Shown here: positions 12,620-23,943 of the stretch, piece by piece
Layout: every line of letters begins with the position of its first letter
How positions within the stretch are numbered: position 1 is the first letter of the stretch
Source of the DNA: Hetaerina americana
Taxonomy: Eukaryota > Arthropoda > Insecta > Odonata > Calopterygidae
Length of the DNA: 64,000 nucleotides
Reading direction: 5' to 3'
NCBI GenBank assembly: GCA_022747635.1
Contig: JAKTNV010000011.1
Location: forward strand, 20,237,481-20,301,480
Position numbers and translations under genes: made by a program
The notes under the pieces: model-generated
Seen by the model: only the letters and a program-made list of their open reading frames with translations
The model's database searches: none
Told to the model about the DNA's origin: nothing

Positions 12620-12691
12620 TGCATCGGCCGGGGAATCGAACCCGGGTCGCCCGCGTGGCAGGAGAGCATTCTACCACTGAACCACCGATGC
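12620..12691 (-). tRNA. tRNA-Gly(GCC)-like gene, probably a pseudogene
   Basis: On the minus strand a cloverleaf can be read with acceptor arm GCATCGG/CCGATGC, A box GGTTCAGTGGTAGAATG, anticodon loop CTGCCAC (anticodon GCC, glycine), B box GGTTCGATTCC and discriminator A. Two defects are visible against the usual animal tRNA-Gly: a T-C mismatch in the anticodon stem (CTCTC opposite GCGGG), and an extra C on the 3' side of the T stem (CCCCGG where CCCGG is expected). It has no attached SINE body, so it resembles a lone tRNA gene more than a SINE head. It could be a recent tRNA pseudogene. Confidence 0.75.
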
Positions 12692-12929
12692 GATGACGTT
12701 GTGTGGAATTAATATTGTTTTGTATCATATTTGCAGTTAGTAGTAGGATCATCGCACCACTCGCTATCTCTCTTGATCTCATAGCATTCCTCCCGTGAGG
12801 ATGTTCAGTAGGAATACGTGTAACGCCTTGAAACGTTCTATAAACGCGTGTCGTTTGGAGAATTCTCATTCGTTTTTGAACGGATTCTCAGTGCCCATAG
12901 CTAATCTTCGTTATTATTATAATATTACG

Positions 12930-13200
12930 TCATGGTGGGGGAAGGGAAGAAAATCTTCGGAGAAATCCAAAGGAAGCAAGGAAGGAAGATGTATTTTGAA
13001 GAAAATTTTGATTGGCAATGGGATTTTGAAGACAGTGATAGAGAGGTGAACGTTAGGCAAACGAGGATGGCCTTACCCTTCTTCGCTTGCCTTGAGAAAG
13101 ATTGGCGTATTGGATGGAATAAAGCGGGTATGGAGAATGTATGCGGAGTTGAAGAAGGATTTATTACCTAGCTTTTGGCTTCCTAAATAATGATTAAAAT
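12930..13200 (+). pseudogene. Decayed LINE 3' tail
   Basis: FGEIQRKQGR (12956-12985), then ILIGNGILKTVIER and, in another frame, ANEDGL and GYGECMR-like segments match the EIRRRQ...ILKTVIEG...order of LINE tails elsewhere in the window. Broken frames, no terminal motif found. Confidence 0.6.
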
Positions 13201-13319
13201 GGAGGAAGTTAGTATGGCTGTGTGAATTAATGACGATTGTTCTCTCGCCTGTAATCTGTGTGATTGAGACTTGCGTGTTCACCTTTTTTCGGCAAAGATT
13301 TATGCCTTGTCACATCACT

Positions 13320-13592
13320 ATCATAGTAAGTTCCAAAGAAACTGCGGGAGATACCGCTACAGTAACTTTTTAACGGAGTCATCCGCTAATGTGTCATTCA
13401 ATGCAACAATTTCAGAGTGTAAAAATCATTCGCCTTGACTGGGATTCGAACCCAGATCCCTCAATATCCGGTCGAGTGCTTTAGCCACTTAAGCTACCGA
13501 GGCGTCCTCTTAAACTCTGAAAATTTGAAGGGTTCGAATCCCAGTCAAGGCGAATGATTTTTACACTCTGAAATTGTTGCATCATAGTAAGT
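13320..13592. mobile_element. Inverted tRNA-derived SINE dimer (SINE-D), locus 1, with TSD
   Basis: The element (13332-13580) is flanked by a perfect 12-bp direct repeat, ATCATAGTAAGT, at 13320-13331 and 13581-13592. Reading inward, both ends carry TGCAACAATTTCAGAGTG then TAAAAATCATTCGCCTTGAC in inverted orientation. The left arm holds a complete minus-strand tRNA-like unit (13432-13503) plus an extra body segment out to 13332. The right arm keeps only the 3' half of the tRNA unit (13530-13551). A spacer near 13504-13529 (TCCTCTTAAACTCTGA) is also present at locus 2 (26.3 kb). Hence the inverted structure inserted as one piece. Confidence 0.85.
13432..13503 (-). other. tRNA-like unit within SINE-D locus 1
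   Basis: It folds as a 72-nt tRNA-like sequence: 5' GCCTCGG, A box TAGCTTAAGTGGCTAAAG, anticodon-stem region around CTCGACCGGATATTGAG and B box GGGTTCGAATCCC. The anticodon-loop position reads GGA-like, but the base at position 33 is C, not U. It is therefore a SINE head rather than a functional tRNA gene. Confidence 0.7.
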
Positions 13593-14585
13593 ATTTATTT
13601 CGTGTGCCTCGTTGACATTTCATTTGGTGCGTTTTCCACGAATTTTAACCATCTTATTTTCTGAATTAATTGTCGTTTCTTTTGTTTAATCTTATTTTAA
13701 AATTATGAACAAGCGTATGTAATGACGACTTTTTCACTGTATTACGGAATTATTTGTACTATAGAAATTTAAATATTTAAGTTAATCATTAAATGCATGA
13801 GCGGGTAATATGCAAGGCTCTTGCAGTCTTACTTTTTGAAAGCATGGAAAACCTGTTTTTGAATGTCACCGTTTTATTGGATTTTATTGAGAGTTTCGTA
13901 AAATCATGTTGAAAATGGATTCATTTCTTAATAACATGCTAATTATATTTTCTTTTGTCTTTTCAGGTAAGACATGCTGAAACTTCCTTGGCTTTGTTTA
14001 AGTTAAGTGATCCAGTGATATGATACTTTCATTATTTTTTGGTTATACATGTATTATCATGTCAATGCATCATAATTATGCCGAAATTCCTCGTTCCATT
14101 GACATACTGCCATGCGTGGTAGTTCTTCCATGCCCTTGAATTGCAGTCCATGTGTTAGTTTTCTTTTCGCGAGGAATCGGTATTCATGAAAGTAAAAACT
14201 GGTCCAGTTCATTTAAATGTCTAATAATCGTGGAGGAGGAATGAAATACTTGTATTTCATCCTTTTGTATTTCTAGTTTAATCAATGTATTTTCCAGAAT
14301 TTCGTTCGTAAAAACATAAGTTTATGTGATAATTAAAGACCATGCGAGGGATATTTTTTTTGGTGAATTTTCAAAGACATTTTCGATTGCACTTCAGAAT
14401 AATATGCACCTCTACTTAGAAAAATAGATGCTGAGACCAGTGAGATGGACTTGATGAACGAACGTAACCAAGTTCTCGGTAACGATTACTTTTTAAATAT
14501 GGAGAATTTTAACTATATCTCTAATCTACCTACGAGTGCTATCTAGAAAGTAATCATTACATGTACGTTATGGTAATTTTTTTAT
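13593..14585. other. Unassigned AT-rich sequence
   Basis: No gene or complete element recognised. Confidence 0.4.
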
Positions 14586-14589
14586 TTCA

Positions 14590-14860
14590 TTCAGGAAGGG
14601 AGGAAATGTTGATACTAAACATTTTGCTTGGAGATGGAATGTCGTATGATGACTGTTGTAGAGGGGAAAACATTCTAGGCAAGTGAGGATAGTTAGAATA
14701 GACATGTTAGACAGGCAGAGTAAGTAAGGAGATATGCAGAATTGAAGAATAGTTTAACATAGTTTATTTTGTTTGATGATGCAAAGAAGTGTATCGTTTT
14801 CCCCACGTATGCCACAGGTATGTCCAAAACCTAACTTAAAAGGTAGATTATCGATATTAA
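14590..14860 (+). pseudogene. Decayed LINE 3' tail
   Basis: Contains EWRMMTVVEGK-like and RIDMLDRQ-like segments (14640-14730), YAELKNSL at about 14737-14757, and the terminal motif GCCACAGGTATGTCCAAAA...CCTAACTTAAAAGGTAGA at 14811-14846. Very short, 5'-truncated and frameshifted. Confidence 0.7.
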
Positions 14861-15369
14861 TATATGTATTTAAATCTTTATCAAGAGCGATGATGAAAAA
14901 TTTGGAAAATGAATCCGTTTCCGCTGGGTGGAATTTTCCTTTTCCACAATTTTCCCGTGGTTAGATAAGAAGGAACGGGGAAATTTCGATTACTGCTTCT
15001 AAACTCAAGTCGCCCGATCACAAGGAAGTGATTTCACATTTCGTTATTTCAAGAGGGAGGTTGGTGACTAAAGCAAAGCGAATCATCGACTCTTTCGGCG
15101 TCGATGGTAGGTCATCGGAAGTCCCAAGGAGTGGGATAGTCTTCGTGTTCGCAGATTTGTCGTGGTAGACGCTTGATGAGAATATCTACCCACGCTCTTG
15201 CGCCCCTACTTATTACTTCGAAATACTTCCTCGGAAAAACGAAATAGGATCACCAATCTCACTATGAGGAATCTGTAGTTTAATTTTTTTATCTGGTGTC
15301 TGAAATAAGGCTTTATGTTTTTAATTGTTTCTTATGGAATAAGTTAATGGCTTTCATATCAATAAACAC

Positions 15370-15810
15370 GAGGTTAGAATAAATTCCAATGCGAAGTAAG
15401 AGTAAATGAATACAGAGAGATCGCATGATATTCTCAGACGACGTTGTAATCATTTCAGGGCCTTAAAATGAAGTAAGCAAACACAAATTACCCAACTCCA
15501 GAAGCAGACGAGTAAAGTAGGTTTACTGTTCTACTTTGAGAAGACTCAGTCAATGACAAGCATTGAAGGGTCATCTAAATGAATCGGGTGAAAAAATCGA
15601 GAAAGTTGATGGATTTTAATACTTGGAGAATGGATAGTGGATGATGTATTGGCAAAGAGGCGATGCGATCAGGAATCAATGAAGAGAACTTAGCGCAAAA
15701 ACTCATCTTGGATACCTAGAACAAGGAAATTCAATTCGGAATTCATGCTACCAGGCAGTGATCCCTCATGAAGCTCTGTATGCAGCCGAATGTCTGGCTT
15801 TAAACTGGGC
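15370..15810 (+). pseudogene. Decayed LINE reverse transcriptase fragment, different family
   Basis: Around 15430-15465 a frame reads FSDDVVIISGP, matching the catalytic F/YADD block with A to S. Later frames give VGLLF.FEKTQSM, EKIEKVDGF.YL and, at about 15750-15800, ALYAAECL. The order YADD, KTQ/KTK, YLG, LYAAECL is that of a non-LTR RT C-terminal half. The wording differs from the main LINE of the window, so a second family is likely. Many stops. Confidence 0.55.
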
Positions 15811-16555
15811 AGTAAGCGTTTGAAATTTTGTTAAGTAAGCTATAATTATTGGAATATGTTAATTCTTGTAGATTTAAATTTTCGGGGTGATGTATGAAAA
15901 ACATTATTTTAGATATTAAAAAAATAGAAAAGTCGGGTAATTTTGATATAAAAAGAAATTGGCAACCCTGCATTAGAATTTCCAATGGTGTTCCCCAATC
16001 TAAGGCAGCGGTGTAGCCCGCTTTCATTTCAGAAGGGGAGCAGCGTCCATTTGTAGATTTCTCACTTCAATGTAATTCGCATGGTTCATCCTATATTCAT
16101 AGATGACGTTCTTTGCAGATATTAAAGCGCCTAGTGGAATTTTTGTTGGTATTGCCCACCCGAAAACACGATTTTATATCCTGTGGGGAGCAACGTCCAA
16201 ATTTGTTTTCTCCTTTACAGTCCATAATGTGAAATGATATTCAAATGTTTCATTCAAAATTAATTGCACGTGCTCATCCCAATTTTCCGTGCTATCGAGA
16301 CTTATCCATACGTTTTTCACCCGAATAAAGAAATAATAGTCAGGGTTTTGAACTGAAAAGGATAAGTCCAGTCTAGGAAATTCTTACGGGGACTTTAAGA
16401 GTCCCATCTTTTTTTCTGTCTCTCTATGGTCCATTTTGAAATAGTTAGGTTTGCACCCTGAAGAAAAACATGAACTTAGAATGTTGTTTAAGTCTCGGGT
16501 CATTGTTCTTCATTTAATAGCATTCCTTGGGTAACTGGCAATCACCCTAAGAGCT
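15811..16555. other. Unassigned sequence
   Basis: No gene or element recognised. Confidence 0.35.
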
Positions 16556-16559
16556 CGTG

Positions 16560-17220
16560 GGGCTCAACCTCTTTAAGGTCTAGCGTCTCTGAGGAATTAA
16601 TGTCCCCTCGTTCTCCTTGGGAGCGCTGTGTTCAAAAGTTTTCATCGCCGAAGCCAATCTCGAAACCACCGCGCCGATAGGAGTCGTCGCGAAGAGTCAT
16701 TCCTCGTTCTCCTCTCTAGCTAACTAACGTGGAAAAACCCGTCATAATGTTTCCTTCGTCGCCCCTCGCCCCCAAAGTTTCTCCGTCTGCCAATTTGGTT
16801 CGTTCGTTCTTTCGATAACTTTTCGCATTTCCTGTTCCGTCGTCGGCGCCCGCCTCAGTGGTCCTCCCGCCTGGGGTTTTTTTTATATATACACACACAT
16901 ACATACATGAACGTATCATCTACGACTTCCTCGACTGGTGATAATGGGCTTTCTCGCTTCGCCCTATCAAACCGGCGCGTCCTCGGAAGAGTGATCCTGG
17001 CGCCTCCGTATTTATTAAAGGAGGGCGGAATCTCGCCCCGTCTCTCTTTCTCTGTCTCTCTCGCCCCCGCCTTTACCCTGCCGCCTTGCCGTCCGGGAGG
17101 AATGGACAATCTCGCCCCCGTTGTTTCCGCTCCCGCGTGGAAAGTTCATTCGGTTCGAGGGACTGTCGGGTTCAGCGTCGTACGCGTGAGAGTAACTCTT
17201 TAGTCTCGCTGGGGAATCTC
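16560..17220. other. GC-rich island
   Basis: CpG-rich, with a + strand pyrimidine tract at 17036-17095 and a short TA/CA run at 16884-16908. Frames are open on both strands because of composition. No domain recognised. Confidence 0.35.
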
Positions 17221-17249
17221 AGCTATCGGATGCTGATATCTCGGATCCA

Positions 17250-17345
17250 CATTTACATATCTACATCTACATAATACCCCACAAGCCGTCGCAAGGACGT
17301 GTGGCAGGGGGTGGTAGGTCACTAGCATTCTACGTATATTCCCTC
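17250..17345 (+). repeat. Dispersed repeat with GTGTGGCAGGGGGTG core
   Basis: ACATCTACATAATACCCC precedes GACGTGTGGCAGGGGGTGG and TAGGTCACTAGC. This is the best preserved of five copies seen in the window and defines at least 80 bases of the family. Confidence 0.6.
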
Positions 17346-20035
17346 TATTTCCTCATGCACCTGGCACCCCGCGATCCACCAAAAACCGAGTGGATACGTG
17401 CGGAGGTATAAAATATGAGCCCTCAAGGACAGAGAGGGAGAAGGTCTTCAACCCAATGATTTTTGTTATGCTGACATATGAGGTGGAGAGTTGCATTGGG
17501 CAGAGAATATTTCTCAATGAGGAGAGAATTGATGACGGGGACGTTGACTTTAGTCTTATGGTTTTCCTATAATCCCGGTCGCATTTAACGCTCTTGTTTA
17601 AGGAAATCCCCATTTTATGCTCTGTGTAATAGTGTAACGATCTATGAACTGTGCAATCTGTCATGCGATTAATCTTAATGGGCTGTGCTATTTCTGACTT
17701 AAATAGGCTTTCCTTCTATGGTAGGCTAAAACAATGGACAAGAAATTTTTTTGCATATTAATGGCACTAATGATCATTTTTCGTACACTTCTAGGCAAGG
17801 AAAAGTAACAGTCCTCTTATTTGATACGTACTCAATTGTAGTTGGTATAGGACTTGTGACTCAAGTCGTAATGTTGTGGATAAGGGGTGATTTTCGTCTT
17901 AATAGACACGATCCTGGTCTCCAATTCACCAGGGAAGTTAAGGCATTTCAAACAATAGTACTTTACTAATTTAAAACTGCAAGTAGTGTTTAATCATAAT
18001 TGGACCAGGTCTAACAGACAACGTTTATGTACGTTGGAAAATTTGGTATTTCAAGGGTTCACATTATACTTGTTGACGCACAGATAACAAGGAACTCATC
18101 TTATCGTACGAATCTCGCGGTTTTCGCCTAATTCTGGAGCTTTCGAGAGGAGTATGTTACTTTGCGATGACGATATTTCCTGATTCGACAGTTTTCCGGC
18201 TTAGTCTGAGTCCACTTCTCACATCAATCACCAAGAATCCTTATTAAAATGCTGTGGAGAAAAAATTGCATTCTTTGATGCTCCGAAATTCCCTTCCCTG
18301 CATCGTTAGCGGCCAGCGAGGGATTGTAGATGGACGCGAAGGAAAAGCGAGTGAGGGCAACTTGAATCTAGACCTTTCGTAACTCGGGTGCAAGGTTTAA
18401 CCAAATGACGCATATGTTCGTCACGTTTTGTTAGGTGTAAGCGTTATTGAATTTCCTCTCCCCGATCTGTTCAAACTGCATGCCGCTGGCGACTCGCAAA
18501 TTTTTAATGCATTCCAAATCTCATCTCGTGCATGCACCCACCGATGCAAATTCATGTAATGACCGGTCTCTGGGTTTTATACTGGGTTGTTCCGTGGTTG
18601 AAAGGATACAGAAACCTATTAACTTTCCACACTTTTGTTTAATTTATCGACGTTGGTCCTCGACAGATTGCTTTAATGTCCAACGGTTGAAAATTATAGT
18701 AAGCCGCGGAAACTGTGGACGGCGGAATAGGTTGGAAGTGTGGAAAATTACTTAATTGCTTTATCCCCAATGAATTAAGTGAATTGGGATTATGTCTAGA
18801 GCGTCGGGTGTTGTGGAGGTAAAAGTGTTTTCTCTTTAATACGCCCATCTTCGTAGACTTACTTGGATAACGTAATGAAACGTTAAGTTTTGTCGCGCTT
18901 CGACGCCTGATCCAGGGGGGATAGTTTTCATTCCTCTCCCCCAGCGCATGAAAAAAAAACTTGGCTGGAAATGTAAATCTTGGGAGGCAAATGAAAAATG
19001 AGTCCGTGGATTCCTGTGGCGAAATGCCAATGTTTCACGTTTTTTTCCCGAACGCATACTCGATGTGCAGCCCGTGAATTGTGTAGTGACCTTTCCTAGT
19101 AATAATATAGCCGTGCCTTTTTAAACGTATAAATCAACTCATCCTTGAAATTGCGATGAATGATTTATAAGTCCTTTCCCCCCCCCCCTTTCCTCCCCCC
19201 CCTCTCCCATCACCCTTCTAAGAGTCGTGTTTCCCGAGAGTCGTTGCTCGCCACGGTGCTTCCTAATCGGCGTTTTCTAAGTGAATGGACTGCGTTCGCG
19301 GTGCAGCGCTCTCTCTCTAAGCACTCTCCCCTTCCCGAAGAGCGTATATCGAGTAAATTGTCCGGCGTCATTTTTCGCTCCGCAAAATTGCAACCGCCTT
19401 GAATTTGCGGGATTAAATGAATTCATCTCTTCGCATTTGGTCCACGCAAAGCTATGGAAGATGGAGAATATTAAACCGTCCCTTTAGTGAGTGGTTGCAA
19501 ACATTATAAAGGGGGGGAGGGGGGGGGAAATTCGCAGAACGGACGAAGAAAATGATAAAAATAAATGTGGCAAGGTGTTATTTTAAATATAGTCACATTA
19601 AATTTAAGAAGGTAATGTTATTCCTTCAACATTATTATCGGAGAATTGCGTTTTATTTCAAATGAATTTGATCTATCTTCAAGATGACGGAAAAAGTTGT
19701 GGAAATTAAGGCAAATTTGTGTGCAGGTGGAGGGTTGATTAAAATAATGTAGAAAATCGATGTTTACGTCGAAGGTACAGTGCTTTTCCGTACGTTGTTA
19801 TGCATAAAAACATAAAGTCTATTCAAATGCTTTTCCTCTCATTATTAATTCCATGCAAATGACACTGGTTTCGTCGAATGTTGGTAGATGTAATTGGATC
19901 ATCAATAATAATATTATTCTACACGGAATGATGATGGGTGAACACGCTTGAACACAACTTCATATTATGACTTTTCTTTAATTGTTCTCTTACGTCATGT
20001 TTGAGTGATCAGGTTTTAATCGGAAGAGTAACGAT
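17346..20035. other. Unassigned sequence
   Basis: No gene or transposon recognised in 2.7 kb. Homopolymer runs occur at 19178-19202 (C-rich) and 19508-19529 (G-rich). Confidence 0.35.
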
Positions 20036-20790
20036 TGTAAGTGTAAGATGGAGGGTGTAGTAAGAGTGGGGAAAGAATCTGCAATGAGCGTAAATATAGG
20101 AGAGACCAAAGTGTTAAGAGTAAGTAGGAAATAAACAATCTCTGACAAATTAACGGAAGGTAAAACCGTCGTGCAAGTGAAATCATTTCAGGATTTGGTG
20201 AAGCTGCACCGAGGGAGTAACAGGGAGGATGTCCATGTTTAGGAAAGCTTTGGAAGAGGTGAAAGGACTTTTGGCAGCAAGTATGATTCCAATTGAAATA
20301 ATAAAGAGATTTTCTAAACTTTCTGTCTGGAATGTGGTGTTTTACAGTAGTCAAACATGGACGTTAAAAAATAAATGCGAAATGTACATTGAAAGTTTTG
20401 GAATGTGATTTTATAAGAGAATGCTGAAGGCAAAGTGGACTGATGAGGAGGAGAAATGAGGACGTTCGAGTGAGAATAGGAAAGGGAAGAAGACTACCGA
20501 GAGAAATCAATCAGAGGAAGGCGTCGTGGTTGGTTGGATCATAGGTATATTACGCCGAACTTCCTTGCTGAGAATTAGAGTGAAAAATTGAAGGAAAGAA
20601 AGTAGAGTGAAGAGGAAGGATTGGAATGCTTGATGGTGATAAGAAATGTCAAAAGTTACAGTGAAATGAATGAAATAAGATGCTCAGGACGGAGTTATGA
20701 TGGAGGTGATCCAGTAGAAACTTGCCAGAAGACAGTTCAACTTGAGAAGAAGAACATTTCAAAGATTATTTACCTTTTTTTTAGTTTTGA
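20036..20790 (+). pseudogene. Decayed LINE RT C-terminus and 3' tail
   Basis: The longest of the + strand relics. Landmarks in order are KTKVLRVSRK (near 20105), a LVKL...MFRKALEEVKGLLAAS segment (20200-20280), IPIEIIKRFSKLSVWNVVFY and SQTWTLKN (20285-20365), FYKRMLKAKWTDEE (near 20405-20450), REINQRKASW (near 20500-20530), and IRNVKSYSEM near 20640. These follow the RT thumb to tail order of non-LTR elements. Stops and frameshifts abound. It differs enough from the 38.4-kb LINE to be another subfamily. Confidence 0.75.
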
Positions 20791-20799
20791 AGTAAGTAT

Positions 20800-21815
20800 T
20801 TAATAAAAATTAATATCCTGCCTAGTTACAATATTTTTATCAGTCATTTGATACCTATATCTCCAATAAATTCTACGAACCATTCATTTAGAGAGTCGAT
20901 CTCTGATATATCTTTTTTCCACTCAGATTCCTCCCAAGCGAAACTCATTTAGATCAAACATTTTCCTCATCGACACACTTCCTTATTTCAGGGGGAATAT
21001 ATGACAAGCTAATATTGCTCTAGTTTATAATGCCTCTTATAAATTGGGAAAGTTTATCACATTTTGACTGAAAGTATTTATATAAAATAAAGATAAAAAT
21101 TACAGTCATTATTTATTGTTGTGCCGTGTTCTGTGCTGACGATGACAGGGAAGAGTGCTCTTTCCTGGCAATGTAAGAGATTGAAGTCGTGGACTGTCAC
21201 TTTAGGCCATTCGGTCAATCTCTGGTGAGCGTGCGTGGCATAAAACCCGCAAAATCATTTCTTAGATCGTCAGACGAGAAGATGGAGTTCCTACAAGATC
21301 GTGAATTCAAAAAAAAATATGTCACATCTTTCATTCCGAAGATTAATTGGTCCAATCCTTCATTTATCTCACGCCGATTTTAATTTTATCTCATACTCCC
21401 TGATTTTTGTCTTTTCTACTAAATTCTCAACGTTGCTCCTGGGCGTGTGGTAGGAGGTGATTCTACGCCAGAAATGCATCGTCAAAGTAAATTTTTACTT
21501 AATTTTTAATTAGCAGCAAATGTGCAATATATTTCACATAGTGGAAATAATGCAATCTACAATTGCAGCTGCTGCGGTATTTAGGAAGTCCAAAATACTT
21601 CACAATATGATGCTTAGTATTGCTAGTATTACTAAGTAAATCAATGTGATGCTAGTTTTTTCTGCGATGTGATAGCGACTGAATCTTTGTTCTGTGACAA
21701 CCTGCGAGTTTTTAAAAGTCTTATATAAGAATGATATGATTATACATTTAAGAGGCTTTTGAGAAGTATGTGACGTAAAGATAATTTGGCCATAGAGGAA
21801 GACGAACGCCGTAAG
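20800..21815. other. Unassigned sequence with one short dispersed repeat
   Basis: At 21440-21475 GGCGTGTGGTAGGAGGTGATTC matches the dispersed GTGTGGCAGGGGGTG repeat. Otherwise nothing recognised. Confidence 0.4.
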
Positions 21816-21819
21816 CTTT

Positions 21820-22130
21820 TTAATTGGGTTGGTGTAGATAGGAATGCCTTGGGGGAAATTGGAAAAAGGCTGAAAATTTGGGTGTATGGAAACATTGGAA
21901 GATAATGGGATGTTGAAGTATGTGATAACGAGGCAAAGTGTTGGTTAAGTAGGGTAGAGAAATGAATAGGGTGGGAAATTTAGACAGAACGAAGTAATGC
22001 AAATTTTGGAGGAATTTAAGAAAGAAATAATGTAGAGAAAAGAAAAGGAAGATTACGCCATTCGTAGAAGATATTTTGCCATTATAGTCCGTGCAAAACC
22101 AACCCTTGTTGGGTGGAATACTTCGAATGA
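21820..22130 (+). pseudogene. Decayed LINE 3' tail
   Basis: LGEIGKRLKIWVY at 21850-21888 corresponds to the EIRRRQ-KWL block. The fragment closes with GTCCGTGCAAAACCAACCC at 22088-22106, a variant of the terminal motif. Confidence 0.6.
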
Positions 22131-22139
22131 ATTATGATT

Positions 22140-22350
22140 AAGTATAATACGAAGAATGATTTTGTGCAGTTAAGGGAAGAGGTACTGTTGTTGAGCAAAA
22201 TGGTTAGGAAACGTGTATGCATAGCATATCGAGTGGTAATGGAGAGTTGAAGACTGTTTTAGAGGAGAGAATGTTGAGTAAGCGAGGTATTACTGGAAAA
22301 TATTGGGCTTTTTAGAAGGAATGAAGACCGTCAGAAGGCATGCAGTGTTA
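22140..22350 (+). pseudogene. Decayed LINE 3' tail
   Basis: GNGELKTVLEERMLSKRG (22239-22292) followed by LGFLEGMK-like residues is the ILKTVIEG-GKRGR tail block. A separate insertion, or part of the neighbouring fragment. Confidence 0.55.
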
Positions 22351-22739
22351 AAAAATTGATTTCATTTCGTTGTGGGTTCTGGTGGATGAGTTGTCGCGTG
22401 AGGCGGGGGGTATTTCTCTCAGATAAAAGAGGATCTAGCAGTATCAACCAAGGTGGATCAAGGATCGTCCAAATGAAATACACATTTTTACGTGATGGAT
22501 TGGACACATTTAGGTGAGTGAGGTAGGGATAGGGGTAGGATGAGATTGGGAGTGTTGGGTGAGTGGTAGGAGGCTGGAAATGTTTTAGGCCGAAGCAAGT
22601 TTTATTGCATTGTTGCATGCAAGTATTATTAATTAAAACAGTATTACTTTACAATTACTAACGGTTTTGAGTGCCATTTTATATAAAGCTCAGCAATGTG
22701 TCGTCCGTGGGCACATCGAATTCTTACATCAACGGATAA

Positions 22740-23130
22740 ACTACCGTTTGAGAGTGATAGAACTTCTGAAATGGACCAGCGAGAAATAGATTCTTTTGAA
22801 ACATGTTTCTAGAAGCGAATGCTGAAGAATAAATTAACAGGAAAAGGTACGAATATAGGGCAGAAAAGGATTGGACAATATGGAGAACTCTGCGTCAAAG
22901 GAGAACTGCATGGATTGAACACACGTTGAGGCACAATTGATTAATTAGAAACATAATAATGGAAGGGAAAATTGAAGGAAAGATTCCAGAAAGGAAGACC
23001 CAAGAGACAAGGATAGAGGGCAATTTGAGAAGGACGTAAAACAGAAAAGCTACCTGGGGTGAGGGAACAATCACCGAATAGAGAAGAATGGAAGGGATGT
23101 CATAAAAATGAACTTAGAATTGAAATACTG
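22740..23130 (+). pseudogene. Decayed LINE 3' end, third tail in the cluster
   Basis: Frames give RRMLKNKLT, WRTLRQRRTAWIEHTLRHN (22880-22935), IIMEGKIEGK (22955-22985), GRPK near 23000, QFEKDVKQ (23030-23044) and NREEWKGCHK (23078-23110). This is the full ordered tail of an R/K-rich, GRPR-type LINE C-terminus and is well preserved apart from frameshifts. The family resembles the minus-strand copy at 36.4 kb (TWMDTHLGTV... RKTKALSV). Confidence 0.75.
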
Positions 23131-23154
23131 ATTTTGATGATTATATTTTGACAA

Positions 23155-23900
23155 CTCAGCAAGTTGTTGCCCCCCCAGGGAGCCCGTTCACAATCCAGTC
23201 GACAGCATGAAACCCTGATTTGCGCTGCCGATCACGATCGCGAGATAATCGAATAGCGCTCCGGTTCACTTTCCTGAGGTCGGACGCCGTCCCATTCAAC
23301 ACTCGTCTCTCCCTCTCACCCCCGCGCCCATGCGCTCTGTAGGCACTCTCGACCCCGCCTCCTTCCAACCCCCTCCCGGTAAAACCTCCCTCCCGGTTCG
23401 TCGTTAAACGACCGATCCCACTTCTCTCTTTTGCCCGGAGAAGAGGGCTCCTTTCTCCGCCACACCCTCCTCCCTCCCCCCATACGCCGTCTAAACACTC
23501 TCAGCTCGCAAATGCAGCCCCGAATTAATGTTCCACCGCTCCGATTCAACCCTCTCCTCTTGCCCAACCACCCACCCTCCCGGCCACGCGGAAATGGCCG
23601 CGGGCCAAGAGTAAACTTTGCAAGGCCATCTGCAGATTAATTAGCATCATCATGATGACGGCTTCCTTCCTACCCTTGTGCACACCTCCGGATGGTCGGT
23701 GGAAGGAGGGGGCTCGCGAGTGGCGGAATTGGCAATAAAGTACTGACGCCCCTCCCTTCTCCCAGGGGCACACGAACATTCACGCATGCACGCATCTTCC
23801 GTTTCCCGCTCTCCCTCTACCCTTTCTGACTCTCATTCGCCGAGTCTCCTCCGCTCGCAATTCATTCCGACCGACGGCCCCCCGATCCAACTGGGGTCGT
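23155..23900. other. GC-rich island
   Basis: Strong + strand pyrimidine bias at 23300-23580. At 23609-23670 a unique AT/GC-balanced segment with ATTAATTAGCAT and a small ATCATCATGATGA palindrome resembles conserved homeodomain-bound DNA. No coding sequence supported. Confidence 0.4.
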
Positions 23901-23943
23901 GTGCTTAATGACGGTGTATCGACGCGATATCGGAATATATTTA

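Noticed and set aside
13320..13592. Intrinsic terminator or CRISPR-like palindromic repeat
   Set aside because: The eukaryotic SINE context with TSD explains the inverted repeat; no spaced direct-repeat array exists in the window.
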